From positions 1-45,966 of the IMG/VR virus record IMGVR_UViG_3300046413_000426: 45,966 nucleotides of DNA; one strand, given 5' to 3'. The notes beneath the pieces are model-generated. The model saw only the letters and a list, made by a program, of their open reading frames with translations. It was not told the origin of the DNA and made no database searches. Positions 23,709-31,421 of the stretch are shown piece after piece. A program made the translations under genes and the position numbers. The first letter of the stretch is position 1, and each line of letters opens with the position of its first letter. The DNA comes from a virus.

Positions 23709-23739
23709 TTGGATTATTAAATAAAAGTTCGTATATTCG
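23709..23739 (+). promoter_or_regulatory. Promoter for the HNH homing endonuclease gene
   Basis: TTGG (23709-23712), 19-base spacer and TATATTCG (23732-23739) approximate TTTG-N19-TAnnTTTG. It lies 21 bases before the endonuclease start and downstream of the tRNA-like element. Confidence 0.45.
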
Positions 23740-23760
23740 TGTATACAAAATAATAAATAT

Positions 23761-24168
23761 ATGAAAAGATTTTTTGATAAAGTAGATAAAACTGATACCT
23801 GTTGGTTATGGACAGCATCATTAAGAGGTAAAACAGGATATGGTGCATTTAAACTTAATGGTAAAGTTCTTGATGCTCATAGATTATCATATCAACTACA
23901 TAATGGAGAAATTCCAAGTGGATTATATGTATGTCACACTTGTGATAATCGTAAATGTGTTAATCCTAAACATTTATTTTTAGGTTCACCCAAAGATAAT
24001 TGGCAAGATGGATTTGATAAAGGTAAGATTAAGTTATTAGGTGGTATAGATCACGATAAGCTTAAAAAACATCCTAGTAAGGGAGCTTACAACAGAGGAT
24101 GTAGATGCGATGAATGTAAGGCTATTCATAATATGATGGTCAAAAGATATAGGACAAGTTTGAAATAA
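23761..24168 (+). CDS. HNH homing endonuclease
   Basis: Encodes 135 aa. The HNH_3-type core is clear: DAHRLSYQLHNGEIPSGLYV then CHTCDNRKCVNPKHLFLG (H/N/H plus zinc Cys), preceded by CWLWTASLRGKTGYGAFK. A second Cys motif (GCRCDECKAIHN, ~110-121), also found in other phage HNH proteins, lies near the end. Such enzymes nick or cut DNA to spread themselves. It is flanked by a tRNA-like element and a structured RNA, a usual insertion niche. No intron boundaries could be proven. Confidence 0.8.
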   Translation: MKRFFDKVDKTDTCWLWTASLRGKTGYGAFKLNGKVLDAHRLSYQLHNGEIPSGLYVCHTCDNRKCVNPKHLFLGSPKDNWQDGFDKGKIKLLGGIDHDKLKKHPSKGAYNRGCRCDECKAIHNMMVKRYRTSLK

Positions 24169-24178
24169 TCCTGTTCTG

Positions 24179-24317
24179 ACTACAATAAAGAGAGATGAGT
24201 GAAGCTGTAGTTAGCACACCTCTGATAATGGTGATTATACCGAAAAAAGGTTTAGAGTAGGTATAAGTGAAATCAGGCATGACCAGTAACCTCGAAAGAC
24301 CCGAAGTCTCTCTTTAT
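24179..24317 (+). ncRNA. Candidate structured RNA downstream of the HNH gene
   Basis: An 11-bp stem ATAAAGAGAGA/TCTCTCTTTAT (24185-24195 with 24307-24317) closes about 110 bases that contain TTATACC/GGTATAA (24235-24241 with 24260-24266) inside CTGAT/ATCAG (24222-24226 with 24272-24276). ACTACA (24179-24184) just outside can pair with TGTAGT (24206-24211) inside, a crossing interaction. No gene occupies 24169-24422. Class unknown; no group I P7 signature seen. Confidence 0.45.
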
Positions 24318-24422
24318 AATTATGTGTGCGCAGTTAATAGAACTGGCTTATTAAAACTATTATTCCTCAGCATGAATTAAAACTGCTTTTTAAATTATTG
24401 TTTAATCATTTAATATAGCATT

Positions 24423-24596
24423 ATGAGATTTATCTATAAGTTTATGGAAGTTTATGTATGGTTATTATTTTCCATACTAGGTTTGCTTGGGTTTGCACAA
24501 AATATATATTTTGGCAACATCGCCTCATCTCTTGGGATGTTAGGTATGTCTATTATATTCATGTTTGTATATATTAGAGAAAAGAATTTGGGTTAA
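24423..24596 (+). CDS. 57-aa two-helix membrane protein
   Basis: Product MRFIYKFMEVYVWLLFSILG, then LLGFAQ and a second hydrophobic stretch (SSLGMLGMSIIFMFVYI). Two membrane helices and a short basic end (REKNLG). A terminator follows 24 bases after its stop, supporting it as the last gene of a unit. Confidence 0.5.
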   Translation: MRFIYKFMEVYVWLLFSILGLLGFAQNIYFGNIASSLGMLGMSIIFMFVYIREKNLG

Positions 24597-24620
24597 AGTT
24601 TTTCATAGAGGTGTAAGATA

Positions 24621-24651
24621 AAGGGCTGATGTTATACGTCAGTCCTTTTTT
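24621..24651 (+). terminator. Intrinsic terminator
   Basis: AAGGGCTGA/TCAGTCCTT (24621-24629 with 24639-24647; nine pairs including one G-U) runs into TTTTTT. It closes the unit ending with the 57-aa membrane protein. Confidence 0.85.
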
Positions 24652-24677
24652 GTTATTCCTCATAGACAAGAACATTT

Positions 24678-24989
24678 ATGGAAATATTAAAAAAGGACGA
24701 TATAGTTAAATTCAGAATTGGTAGTCTTACACTAAACTATATGGTGTGGAATAACCATGTGAGTTGTACAGATGGATTTAGTAATTATGTAGTATTTGAT
24801 AAGCTTGGTCTAAACGACTCTCAAAGAAAAGCATTAGCTACTAAACATTATGGTTATAAACCGATTGGTCATGGTGATTGGCCTAACTTTAAAGGAGGTG
24901 ACTATAGAGCTGCTACAGAATTAGTTAAAGCTGTACATGATTTATGTAATAAACATAATTTTAAATTAAGAGAAGATGAAAGAGCTTAG
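24678..24989 (+). CDS. Paralogue A of a tandem pair, unknown
   Basis: Encodes 103 aa. It shares with the next gene the layout ...V-F-x-x-G-x-x-x-L-x-Y...H...D-G-x-S-N-Y-x-V-F and the C-terminal signature GDWPNFKGGDYRAATELVKA plus DLCNKHN. These two proteins clearly derive from a duplication. No catalytic motif seen; family unknown. Overlaps its paralogue by 14 bases. Confidence 0.65.
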   Translation: MEILKKDDIVKFRIGSLTLNYMVWNNHVSCTDGFSNYVVFDKLGLNDSQRKALATKHYGYKPIGHGDWPNFKGGDYRAATELVKAVHDLCNKHNFKLREDERA

Positions 24990-25272
24990 ATTCGATGATA
25001 AAGTTACATTCAAAGTTGGAGATAATGTGTTACACTATCAAGTGAGAGTAAATCATTTAGATTACATAGATGGTATTTCTAATTATGAAGTGTTTAAACT
25101 TTTAGGAATGACTAAACATGAAGAAAGACGTGAGTTTGCAAGTAAAATCTACGGTTATGAATCAAAAGAAGGTGATTGGCCAGTTTTTAAAGACGGAGAT
25201 TATGCTGCAGCTACAGAGCTTGTTAAACATCTGTATGATTTATGTAATAAGTATAATTTAAAACACACATGA
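24976..25272 (+). CDS. Paralogue B of a tandem pair, unknown
   Basis: Encodes 98 aa; signature GDWPVFKDGDYAAATELVKH and DLCNKYN match the upstream gene, while the N-terminal half has diverged (MKELRFDDKVTFKVGDNVLH). Retention of two copies suggests a heteromer or diverged specificity. It overlaps the following gene by four bases (ATGA). Confidence 0.65.
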   Translation: MKELRFDDKVTFKVGDNVLHYQVRVNHLDYIDGISNYEVFKLLGMTKHEERREFASKIYGYESKEGDWPVFKDGDYAAATELVKHLYDLCNKYNLKHT

Positions 25273-25502
25273 AAAGAACACATCTTATGCTAATGGTTGC
25301 ATTTGCAACTATAGCACTGTTGATAATCATGGGAATGGTTAGCAACCATAGTGGTGATAAGAAATACACCATTATAACCAAGCGTGAAGTTTACCACACT
25401 GATTCATTCAGACTGTATGGTAAAGGTATTGTCTTTGATGATGATCATAGACAAGTTATAGTAATGGGGGATTTTGAGATAACGTCTAAATTAGAACAGT
25501 AA
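25269..25502 (+). CDS. Small membrane-anchored protein
   Basis: Encodes 77 aa. One N-terminal membrane helix (LMLMVAFATIALLIIMGMV) then a small soluble beta-like domain (KYTIITKREVYHTDSFRLYG, VIVMGDFEI). The positively charged start suggests the domain faces the periplasm. Function unknown. Confidence 0.55.
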   Translation: MKRTHLMLMVAFATIALLIIMGMVSNHSGDKKYTIITKREVYHTDSFRLYGKGIVFDDDHRQVIVMGDFEITSKLEQ

Positions 25503-25585
25503 TGCAAGAGTTTATTTTACAAGTAGGCTGCTTTCTATTGGGAGTAATAGTAGGTATGCGAATTCATAGTTTATTAACTAAATGA
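25502..25585 (+). CDS. 27-aa membrane peptide
   Basis: Starts and stops in tight overlap with both neighbours (TAATG at the start, ATGA at the end). Sequence MQEFILQVGCFLLGVIVGMR then IHSLLTK: a single glycine-containing membrane helix. Coupling suggests it is translated; role unknown. Confidence 0.4.
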   Translation: MQEFILQVGCFLLGVIVGMRIHSLLTK

Positions 25586-25941
25586 GAGGAATTTTAATTG
25601 ATGCATGGGATAGCGATGTAAGGGAGGTTACAATCGTTGACGAAGCAAGTATATTACAACAAATGTACGAGCTTATTGGATGTTCAACTGTAGAATGTGT
25701 ACATCTACCAAATGGTAATGACCTGTGGGTAGATGAAGAGGGATTATTATTCCTTACACATAATAGTAGATTCTTTCAGTATAAGGATGTAATGCCTATA
25801 CATGGAAGAGGAATTATTTTAGGGTTAGATCGTACTACAGGAGATTGTAAGAGCACAAAACTGAAACTGGAAGATGTTACAGATAGTGTTGACTTCTATT
25901 CTATTGAAGAAGTACGAGAACTAGTTAAATCAGAGTATTAA
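25582..25941 (+). CDS. DUF3846-like protein
   Basis: Encodes 119 aa. The pattern (MRGILIDAWDSDVREVTIVD; then IGCSTVECVHLPNGNDLWVD, EEGLL, HGRGIILGLD) closely fits the DUF3846 family common in phages and plasmids: a start with 'lLIDp', an 'iGC' segment, 'D-L-W-V-D-E-E-G' and a 'G-x-G-(I/L)-(I/V)-L-G'. Its function is not established. Confidence 0.65.
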   Translation: MRGILIDAWDSDVREVTIVDEASILQQMYELIGCSTVECVHLPNGNDLWVDEEGLLFLTHNSRFFQYKDVMPIHGRGIILGLDRTTGDCKSTKLKLEDVTDSVDFYSIEEVRELVKSEY

Positions 25942-25959
25942 TTTTTAAATAACACACAA

Positions 25960-26550
25960 ATGGAGAAGATTACATTTAACCACGAAGGAGTACATATTCA
26001 TGACTCTTTCAATTTGACAAAACAACAAGGTAACAAGATTGATTCTGTTATCATGTTCGAAACTATTGTAGCTGATAGAATTCTAGAAGTACAATACGAA
26101 GGTATTCGTGAGGATGCACCACGTGAAATCAAGACTAAAACTGGTGTATTAGCTCGTTGTATGAATTATACAAGCACTGATCAAGAGAAAATCTATCTTG
26201 CATATGCATTTGCTAGTAAACATCATGCTGCACTATCTGTGTTAGCTGGTTACGAAGCATTAAGACGCGTTACAGATAAAGAAGGTGAGCTACGTTCACA
26301 ATTTCTTGAGGCTGCTAGAGATCATTTTGGAGATAAATTCTCTGAAGAGAAGCTAGAAGAGAAACTTGAAGAGATGGTTGGTAGTAAAACAAGACCATTT
26401 AAGCCTGTAAAGAAGTTAATTCGTCAAGTAGATGCTTCTAACTATGATTATTCATTGTTTAAAGCTATGCTAGATGAAGAAGATGGTGATGCTTACATCC
26501 CAGAACTTGTAGATGACATTATAGCAAATGTCAAAGATCTAGATGATTAA
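25960..26550 (+). CDS. Unknown helical protein upstream of the AAA-VWA genes
   Basis: Encodes 196 aa. Begins with MEKITFNHEGVHIHDSFNLT; helical body with charged coiled-coil-like stretch (FSEEKLEEKLEEMVGSKT), acidic end (DDIIANVKDLDD). Its leader TTTTAAATAACACACAA recurs before the gene at 43121. A hairpin follows the stop, so it may be a single-gene unit. Position before the AAA and VWA genes makes a link possible, but only by proximity. Confidence 0.5.
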   Translation: MEKITFNHEGVHIHDSFNLTKQQGNKIDSVIMFETIVADRILEVQYEGIREDAPREIKTKTGVLARCMNYTSTDQEKIYLAYAFASKHHAALSVLAGYEALRRVTDKEGELRSQFLEAARDHFGDKFSEEKLEEKLEEMVGSKTRPFKPVKKLIRQVDASNYDYSLFKAMLDEEDGDAYIPELVDDIIANVKDLDD

Positions 26551-26574
26551 TTTGTGTGTGTAAAATGAGGATAA

Positions 26575-26604
26575 GAGAGCAGCATTCACCTAAGTGTTGC
26601 TCTC
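26575..26604 (+). terminator. Hairpin terminator-like element
   Basis: GAGAGCAGCA/TGTTGCTCTC (26575-26584 with 26595-26604) gives ten pairs with one G-U and a 10-base loop, followed by ATTCTCTAATT, only mildly T-rich. It lies between the 196-aa gene and the AAA+ gene. Confidence 0.55.
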
Positions 26605-26647
26605 ATTCTCTAATTAAGCACGTTATAGTTTAATAATCAATTCAATT

Positions 26648-28198
26648 ATGAATTTTATAACTAGGTTTTTTAAAAAAATTAATAACAAAGAAATGGAAAA
26701 AGTTAAATATTATTTACCTGGAATTAAGGTAAAATGCATTAGTGCATACTGTAGACTAGGAGAAACTGCTACAGTTGTGCGTAAAATAAATGATTATGAT
26801 GCAGTTTATATCAAATATGACTCAGATGGTTCTGAAGATACAGCTCGTTTTGGTACGAATGGTAAGTATGATCTAGGGTTTGTAGATTCTCAAGATGAAT
26901 TGCTACAGATAGCAATTGAGAAATATGATGGAAAATCATTTACATCATTATCAGGTACAAATTATCAGAATTTCAAACCAGTCAAGGCAAAATGGATCAG
27001 TGGTCATAAATTTGATATAATTCTTGATGATAAGGATGAGCGTAGTGCACATGTCTATGAATCAGGTCAATGGGCTAAATTAGAATCACCATCTGACGAT
27101 GTATCTGATATCAGAGTGGGTGAAACGATTAGAATTAAGCCTCAAAAGGAGCGTACATTGTTTTCATATTGTAATGTGAAACCCACTGCAGGATATGCAA
27201 CTCATAATGGTTGGGCAGCACACGATAATTTAGAACATGAAGTTAAAGATGTTTATTATGCTAAACAGTTCAATAGCTGGTTCTATAAAATAGATTGCAA
27301 ATATGGCGATGATGATAGTCATTGGTATGCATCAGATGCTGTTGAGCTTGTTAAAGCTCCTGAATCAAAAGGAGAGTGGTTATTTGAGGAAGTATTTCCT
27401 GAAGAGGGACAATGTAAGACTATTACGCCTGAATTAGAAGCATATTTACGCAAGACAAGAACTCCAGAAGGAGACCAAGCTCAGAAAGATAAAGCAAAAG
27501 CTATTTGCTGGAATCACAAGGGTTATTGGTATGTTTCTCGTAGTTCTCAAAAGCAAGAATATATAATTACTCAATTGTCGAAATTTTTCACACCAAAACA
27601 AGAACAACCTATGGAGCCACAAGATGCCCAACAGTTTGATTACACACCACAAGGTGGCTTTCAGTTAACACTTCCTCCTGAAATTGTAGGAGCAGCATTA
27701 CAACAAGCTACACAAACACATTTCAGAGAGTCTGAGAAGAAGTTTGAGAAGCATCGTGAAGATGTTGCTGCCTTGATAGACAAGAAGAAGCAAATGATTG
27801 AGACAGAATTATATCAGAAGTTTGAAAAGACTATCGGATGTGATTTTGTAGAGTTCAAGACAAAAGTTGTAGAAGACTATTTGACTTCTAAGCAAGTTGT
27901 TATTGAGCTAGGTCAAGACAAGAAGTATGAGTTCTCTCTTGAGGACAAGCATGCAGAATTACCAAAGATGGTAACATTTCTACAGTTGTTTAAGCAAGCT
28001 ATGATTGTAGGTCCATCAGGATCAGGTAAATCAACTATGGCTAAGCAAGCAGCTGAAGTTATGGGACTACGCTATGGTGCATTCTCTTGTAATCTAGAAG
28101 CATCTAAGTCAGAGTTAGTAGGTTTTGCTAACATTGACGGTTATGTAGAGTCTTCATTCTTAGATTTCTATGAGAACGGTGGTGTATTCTTGGTGGAT
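26648..28198 (+). CDS. MoxR/CobS-type AAA+ ATPase, exon 1
   Basis: First 517 codons of a gene split by a group I intron. N-terminal ~1-260 hold repeated beta segments of unknown fold (KVKCISAYCRLGETATVVRK; then GETIRIKP...WYASDAVELV, SH3-like). A helical linker (~330-420) leads to the AAA+ core: Walker A GPSGSGKST (~456-464), then GVFLVD, half of Walker B, ending exactly at the aspartate. Unspliced, the frame reads two more codons to a stop. MoxR/CobS ATPases remodel proteins together with VWA partners; such a partner follows exon 2. ATG at 26693 (MEKVKYYLPG) is an alternative start. Confidence 0.8.
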
Positions 28199-28401
28199 GA
28201 ATTATAAAACTCGTCCGTACTTATTTAATTGCTGGAAGCCCTAAAGCCGAGATAGCTACAACGTAACCATGAAATATAGGTAAGCGTGAATGCTAAAAAT
28301 ATCAAGGATGTAAATGGGTAATCAGCAGGGAAGCCCCGAATAGGGGAACCTTCAGAGACTATCTCCTTTGTAGGAGAGTACAAATATTTTTAATCAATTT
28401 A

Positions 28402-28434
28402 TTTGGAAAAGGTAAGAATTATTTTGTATATTGC
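28402..28434 (+). promoter_or_regulatory. Possible promoter for the intron endonuclease
   Basis: TTTG (28402-28405), 21-base spacer, TATATTGC (28427-28434), a partial match to TAnnTTTG, lies 27 bases before the endonuclease start and would uncouple its expression from the host gene. Confidence 0.35.
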
Positions 28435-28461
28435 ATACATGATATCATACATGTAAGCTTT

Positions 28462-29214
28462 ATGAAAACTGGTAGAATTTATTGTTTAATTGATCCCTTT
28501 AGTTACGAAGTAAGGTATGTTGGTTTTACAACTAACACCTTAGAAAATCGTTTTTCAAGTCATAAGTACGAAGCCTTAAAAAGAAAAGGTCCTACTTATA
28601 AAGATAAATGGTTTAGAAAATGTGCTAAACAAGGAAAAATTCCTATAATATCCTTGTTAGAGGATAATATTCCATTTGATAAATGGGAAGAAAAGGAAAA
28701 CTATCATATTGGTAAGTACAATAACTTAACTAATATAAGAGCTGGAGGACACGGTATAATTGTTGATAGAACACAAAGTTCTGTTGATTCTTCTAACGAA
28801 TGTAGAAAAAAGGCAATAGTTCAATTAAACATTGATGGATCTTTTGTTAAACAACATGACAGCATAAGAGATGCTGAGAGAGAATTAGGCTTTATAAGAA
28901 GCTCTAGAATTGGTGTAGTTTGTAATAAGAAAGCATATTCAGCTTATAATTACAGATGGGCATTTCTAGAAGATTATGAAAAAGGCGAATTACCTATTTA
29001 TGTTGATAAAAAACAAAAGTATCTTGATAGAAAAAATGGAATGTCTCAAAAAATAATGGTAATTAATACATTAGATCCTAGTGATATAAAGTATTATGAT
29101 TCTATTGTTGAGTTTGGTAAAGTAATTTCTCCAAACAATATTGAGCCAGGAAAAGTTTTTATATCTAAGAAAACTGGTTTAGTTCAAAACAAATACAAAA
29201 TAATTAAGATATAG
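28462..29214 (+). CDS. GIY-YIG homing endonuclease (intron-encoded)
   Basis: Encodes 250 aa. GIY-YIG core: GRIYCLIDPFSYEVRYVGFT (RIY...YVG), then Arg in ENRFSSH, catalytic Glu in WEEKENYHIG and Asn in LTNIRAGG. A NUMOD1-like DNA-binding region follows (IVQLNIDGSFVKQHDSIRDA ... SAYNYRW), and a second related repeat may lie at ~185-240. The enzyme cuts intronless alleles to drive intron homing. Its last codons overlap the 3' strand of P7, so gene and ribozyme are interlocked. Confidence 0.88.
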   Translation: MKTGRIYCLIDPFSYEVRYVGFTTNTLENRFSSHKYEALKRKGPTYKDKWFRKCAKQGKIPIISLLEDNIPFDKWEEKENYHIGKYNNLTNIRAGGHGIIVDRTQSSVDSSNECRKKAIVQLNIDGSFVKQHDSIRDAERELGFIRSSRIGVVCNKKAYSAYNYRWAFLEDYEKGELPIYVDKKQKYLDRKNGMSQKIMVINTLDPSDIKYYDSIVEFGKVISPNNIEPGKVFISKKTGLVQNKYKIIKI

Positions 29215-29292
29215 TCCGATCCTTTGGCGAAAGCCTTAGATGGTTTTTTATGTTAAGATGATAACTTAGCTAAACGAAAACCTAATTTTATG

Positions 29293-29781
29293 GAGTATGA
29301 TTCTATGTCTCCATCTATTGCTGTAGTGTTAAATGCTGCGTTCGATAGAACTGGTATGATCGCTGTACCAAACCGTAAGGATAAAACTATAGCTAAGAAG
29401 CACAAAGATTTCTATTGTATTCTGGCTGGTAATACCTGGGGTTCTGGTTCTGTAGAATATCAAGGGCGTGAGATGCAGGATGCTGCCTTCTTAGATCGTT
29501 TCAAGATGTGTCGTATCTTCATTGATTATGATGAGAAGCTTGAGAAGAACATTGCTGGTAAGCATTATCCATTCTTCAAGAAGATTCGTGATTATGTCAA
29601 CAAGAAGGTAGATGGTGAGAACTTCTCAACTCGTTCTATGTATGATGCTACAATGCTATTGGAAAATGGCTTTAAGCAAGAGAACATCTTAACTATGATC
29701 TCTGAACATTGGGATGAAGCATTGCGTAAAGACTTATTCAAGACTATGAAGGTTGAATATGACTATACAACAGCAGCATAA
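29293..29781 (+). CDS. MoxR/CobS-type AAA+ ATPase, exon 2
   Basis: Final 162 codons, starting with GAG TAT GAT. Spliced product is 679 aa. EYDSMSPSIAVVLNAAFD completes Walker B and gives the 'D-x-x-x-P' segment usual in MoxR/CobS; NTWGSGSVEYQGREMQDAAF plus LDRFKM provide sensor and arginine-finger-like elements. The rest is a helical lid. Without splicing it could start only at ATG 29290, lacking the P-loop. Its stop overlaps the VWA-like start (TAATG), indicating co-translation. Confidence 0.8.
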   Translation, partial: EYDSMSPSIAVVLNAAFDRTGMIAVPNRKDKTIAKKHKDFYCILAGNTWGSGSVEYQGREMQDAAFLDRFKMCRIFIDYDEKLEKNIAGKHYPFFKKIRDYVNKKVDGENFSTRSMYDATMLLENGFKQENILTMISEHWDEALRKDLFKTMKVEYDYTTAA

Positions 29782-30644
29782 TGAGAATAGTTAAAGAAGA
29801 GAAGAAAGTTTTTCACATGTATTTTGATTCTGTAGATGATTTCTTTCAACATAGTGATGCAAGAGCATTATTAGCAAAAGGTATAAGCCATTTGCCTGAT
29901 AATAATCGAGATCACATTAAAGAAATTGGAGACGGAGATGAGAGAAGTTGGAGATATGCAGAGGAGAAAAACAAAGATCAGTTTGAAAAGACTAGATTTG
30001 ATCCTAACAAAGGTAAAACAATGTGTGCAGATGCTGTTAAATCAACTATGGCTGATAGAAGCTATAAGAAGTTGATGGCTAACGCTATGACATATCGTAG
30101 AAAACCTAAGTTTCAGGATGTAGGATCTAGACTATCTGTCCCACGAGCTATAGCTGGTGAGGATAAATACTTTGTTAGTCTGAAGTCTGCAAGAAAACCA
30201 ACAGTGAAGATTGCTATTAACATTTGCGGGAGTGCAAGTGTTGATGCAGCAGCGTTTAGAAGAGTGGCAGAAACAGCTATTCCAACCATTTATGCGTTGG
30301 AACAAGCTGGTATTACCACTGAAGTTTATTATTGTGCGTTTTCTACAAGAACCCATCCAGATTTTGATCATAGTCAACTATCTGTAAAAGTTAAATCAGC
30401 CCAACAACGATTCTCTTGGACATTATTTGCTCCAGTGTTTTGTGTTGGTAGCTATAGAGATAACATCTTTACAGCATGGAGTAACTGTGATGAGGAAACA
30501 AGCAGCGGATTAGGTTGTCCAATGAATGAGTCCACTATCGAAGAGTTTGATAACTTTGGATATGATTCTGTGATTGGTCTTAATGCTGTAGGTCCTGTAG
30601 AAAACGTAGGCTCTATTTTTAGTAAAATAAAGCTTAAAAAATAG
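29781..30644 (+). CDS. VWA-like partner of the AAA+ ATPase
   Basis: Encodes 287 aa. A helical charged N-terminal part (~1-120) precedes an alpha/beta domain: VKIAINICGSASVDAAAFRR, IPTIYALEQAGITTEVYYCA, resembling VWA folds as in CobT/MoxR partners. The usual metal-binding D-x-S-x-S is replaced by N-I-C-G-S, so the MIDAS looks degenerate. Coupled by TAATG to the ATPase gene. In CobS-CobT and MoxR-VWA pairs the VWA protein delivers or adapts the substrate; here the target is unknown. Confidence 0.6.
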   Translation: MRIVKEEKKVFHMYFDSVDDFFQHSDARALLAKGISHLPDNNRDHIKEIGDGDERSWRYAEEKNKDQFEKTRFDPNKGKTMCADAVKSTMADRSYKKLMANAMTYRRKPKFQDVGSRLSVPRAIAGEDKYFVSLKSARKPTVKIAINICGSASVDAAAFRRVAETAIPTIYALEQAGITTEVYYCAFSTRTHPDFDHSQLSVKVKSAQQRFSWTLFAPVFCVGSYRDNIFTAWSNCDEETSSGLGCPMNESTIEEFDNFGYDSVIGLNAVGPVENVGSIFSKIKLKK

Positions 30645-30665
30645 GTTAAATGATTAATGGTTCAT

Positions 30666-30702
30666 AGAGCTCTTAGACTTTGTCTTTGAGCTCTTTTATT
30701 TT
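30666..30702 (+). terminator. Intrinsic terminator after the AAA-VWA unit
   Basis: AGAGCTC/GAGCTCT (30666-30672 with 30688-30694) enclosing AGAC/GTCT, followed by TTTTATTTT. Ends the ATPase-VWA transcript. Confidence 0.85.
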
Positions 30703-30726
30703 CTCACACTTTAAATTTTAGAACAA

Positions 30727-31059
30727 ATGAAAATTGTTATTGAAAGATCAGGAAGATCATTCTTCCTACACGCATTACATTGGGTAGTGTTTGGTTTGTA
30801 TGTGTACCAAATGTTTACAAAAGAAGACTATTTAACTAGTCTGAATTGTGCAATTTGGGTAGGTATTGCTTATGTACGTTTTCTACAACTAACAGCGTCA
30901 GAAGTTAGATTACAAATGTTAGAAAGCGAGGTAGCTGATGAGATTATTAATGGATTCAAGCAGTTCATGAAAGATAACAAGGATGAGCTTGTTGATGATC
31001 TTAATAATAAAAAAGATGTTAAAATCAAATTAGGTAAGAACGATGAAAGAGCAAATTGA
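30727..31059 (+). CDS. Membrane protein with cytoplasmic helical tail
   Basis: Encodes 110 aa. Two hydrophobic segments (~12-30, FFLHALHWVVFGLYVYQMF; ~38-55, LNCAIWVGIAYVRFLQL), then a charged helix (LQMLESEVADEIINGFKQFM ... DELVDDLNNK). First gene after a terminator, overlapping the next by 17 bases. Function unknown. Confidence 0.55.
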   Translation: MKIVIERSGRSFFLHALHWVVFGLYVYQMFTKEDYLTSLNCAIWVGIAYVRFLQLTASEVRLQMLESEVADEIINGFKQFMKDNKDELVDDLNNKKDVKIKLGKNDERAN

Positions 31060-31420
31060 TTCATTGACCAGTCTAGCTATACATGCTAGAGATTATGCAA
31101 AGCGGGTAGGCATTGAACCTATAGACAATTATATTGTATTTCAGAATCAATATAAAGCATATTGTGCAGACAATTATAGGTTCTTTAGTATTGTCTATGA
31201 ATATGGCGTAAGGGTTAATGTTAGTGGTTATAATGATAAGACATCATGTGAAATTACATTTGGTACTGACTTAACAGAAGAACAACTACAAGAAGCTTAT
31301 AACAAAGGCTTTACTGCTATATTTGAGCATGAAAAGAATCAAGCCGAAGTGCTAGAAAAGCAAAAGATTGCACAGATTGCAGAATTAGAATCTAAATTAG
31401 CACGTTTAAGAGATTTATAA
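31043..31420 (+). CDS. Unknown protein with C-terminal coiled coil
   Basis: Encodes 125 aa. Alpha/beta N-terminal part (YRFFSIVYEYGVRVNVSGYN) and coiled-coil end (EVLEKQKIAQIAELESKLAR). Overlaps the upstream membrane protein gene and is followed two bases later by the next start. No family recognised. Confidence 0.55.
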   Translation: MKEQIDSLTSLAIHARDYAKRVGIEPIDNYIVFQNQYKAYCADNYRFFSIVYEYGVRVNVSGYNDKTSCEITFGTDLTEEQLQEAYNKGFTAIFEHEKNQAEVLEKQKIAQIAELESKLARLRDL

Positions 31421-31421
31421 C

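Larger units (their letters stand above)
28199..29292 (+). mobile_element. Group I intron with GIY-YIG endonuclease gene
   Basis: 1094 bases. 5' splice site after T28198: exon GTGGAT pairs with internal guide GTCCGT (28213-28218) with the usual U-G at the cut. Guide-adjacent ACTC (28209-28212) pairs with the first exon-2 bases GAGT (29293-29296), forming P10. The intron ends with G29292. Core: AATCAGCAGGGAAGCCCC (28320-28337) and P7 GACTAT/ATAGTC (28357-28362 with 29211-29216), then a GGC-GAAA-GCC hairpin. Subtype looks IA-like. Splicing joins ...FLVD to EYDSMSPS in frame, restoring Walker B. The endonuclease stop lies inside the P7 strand. Confidence 0.88.
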
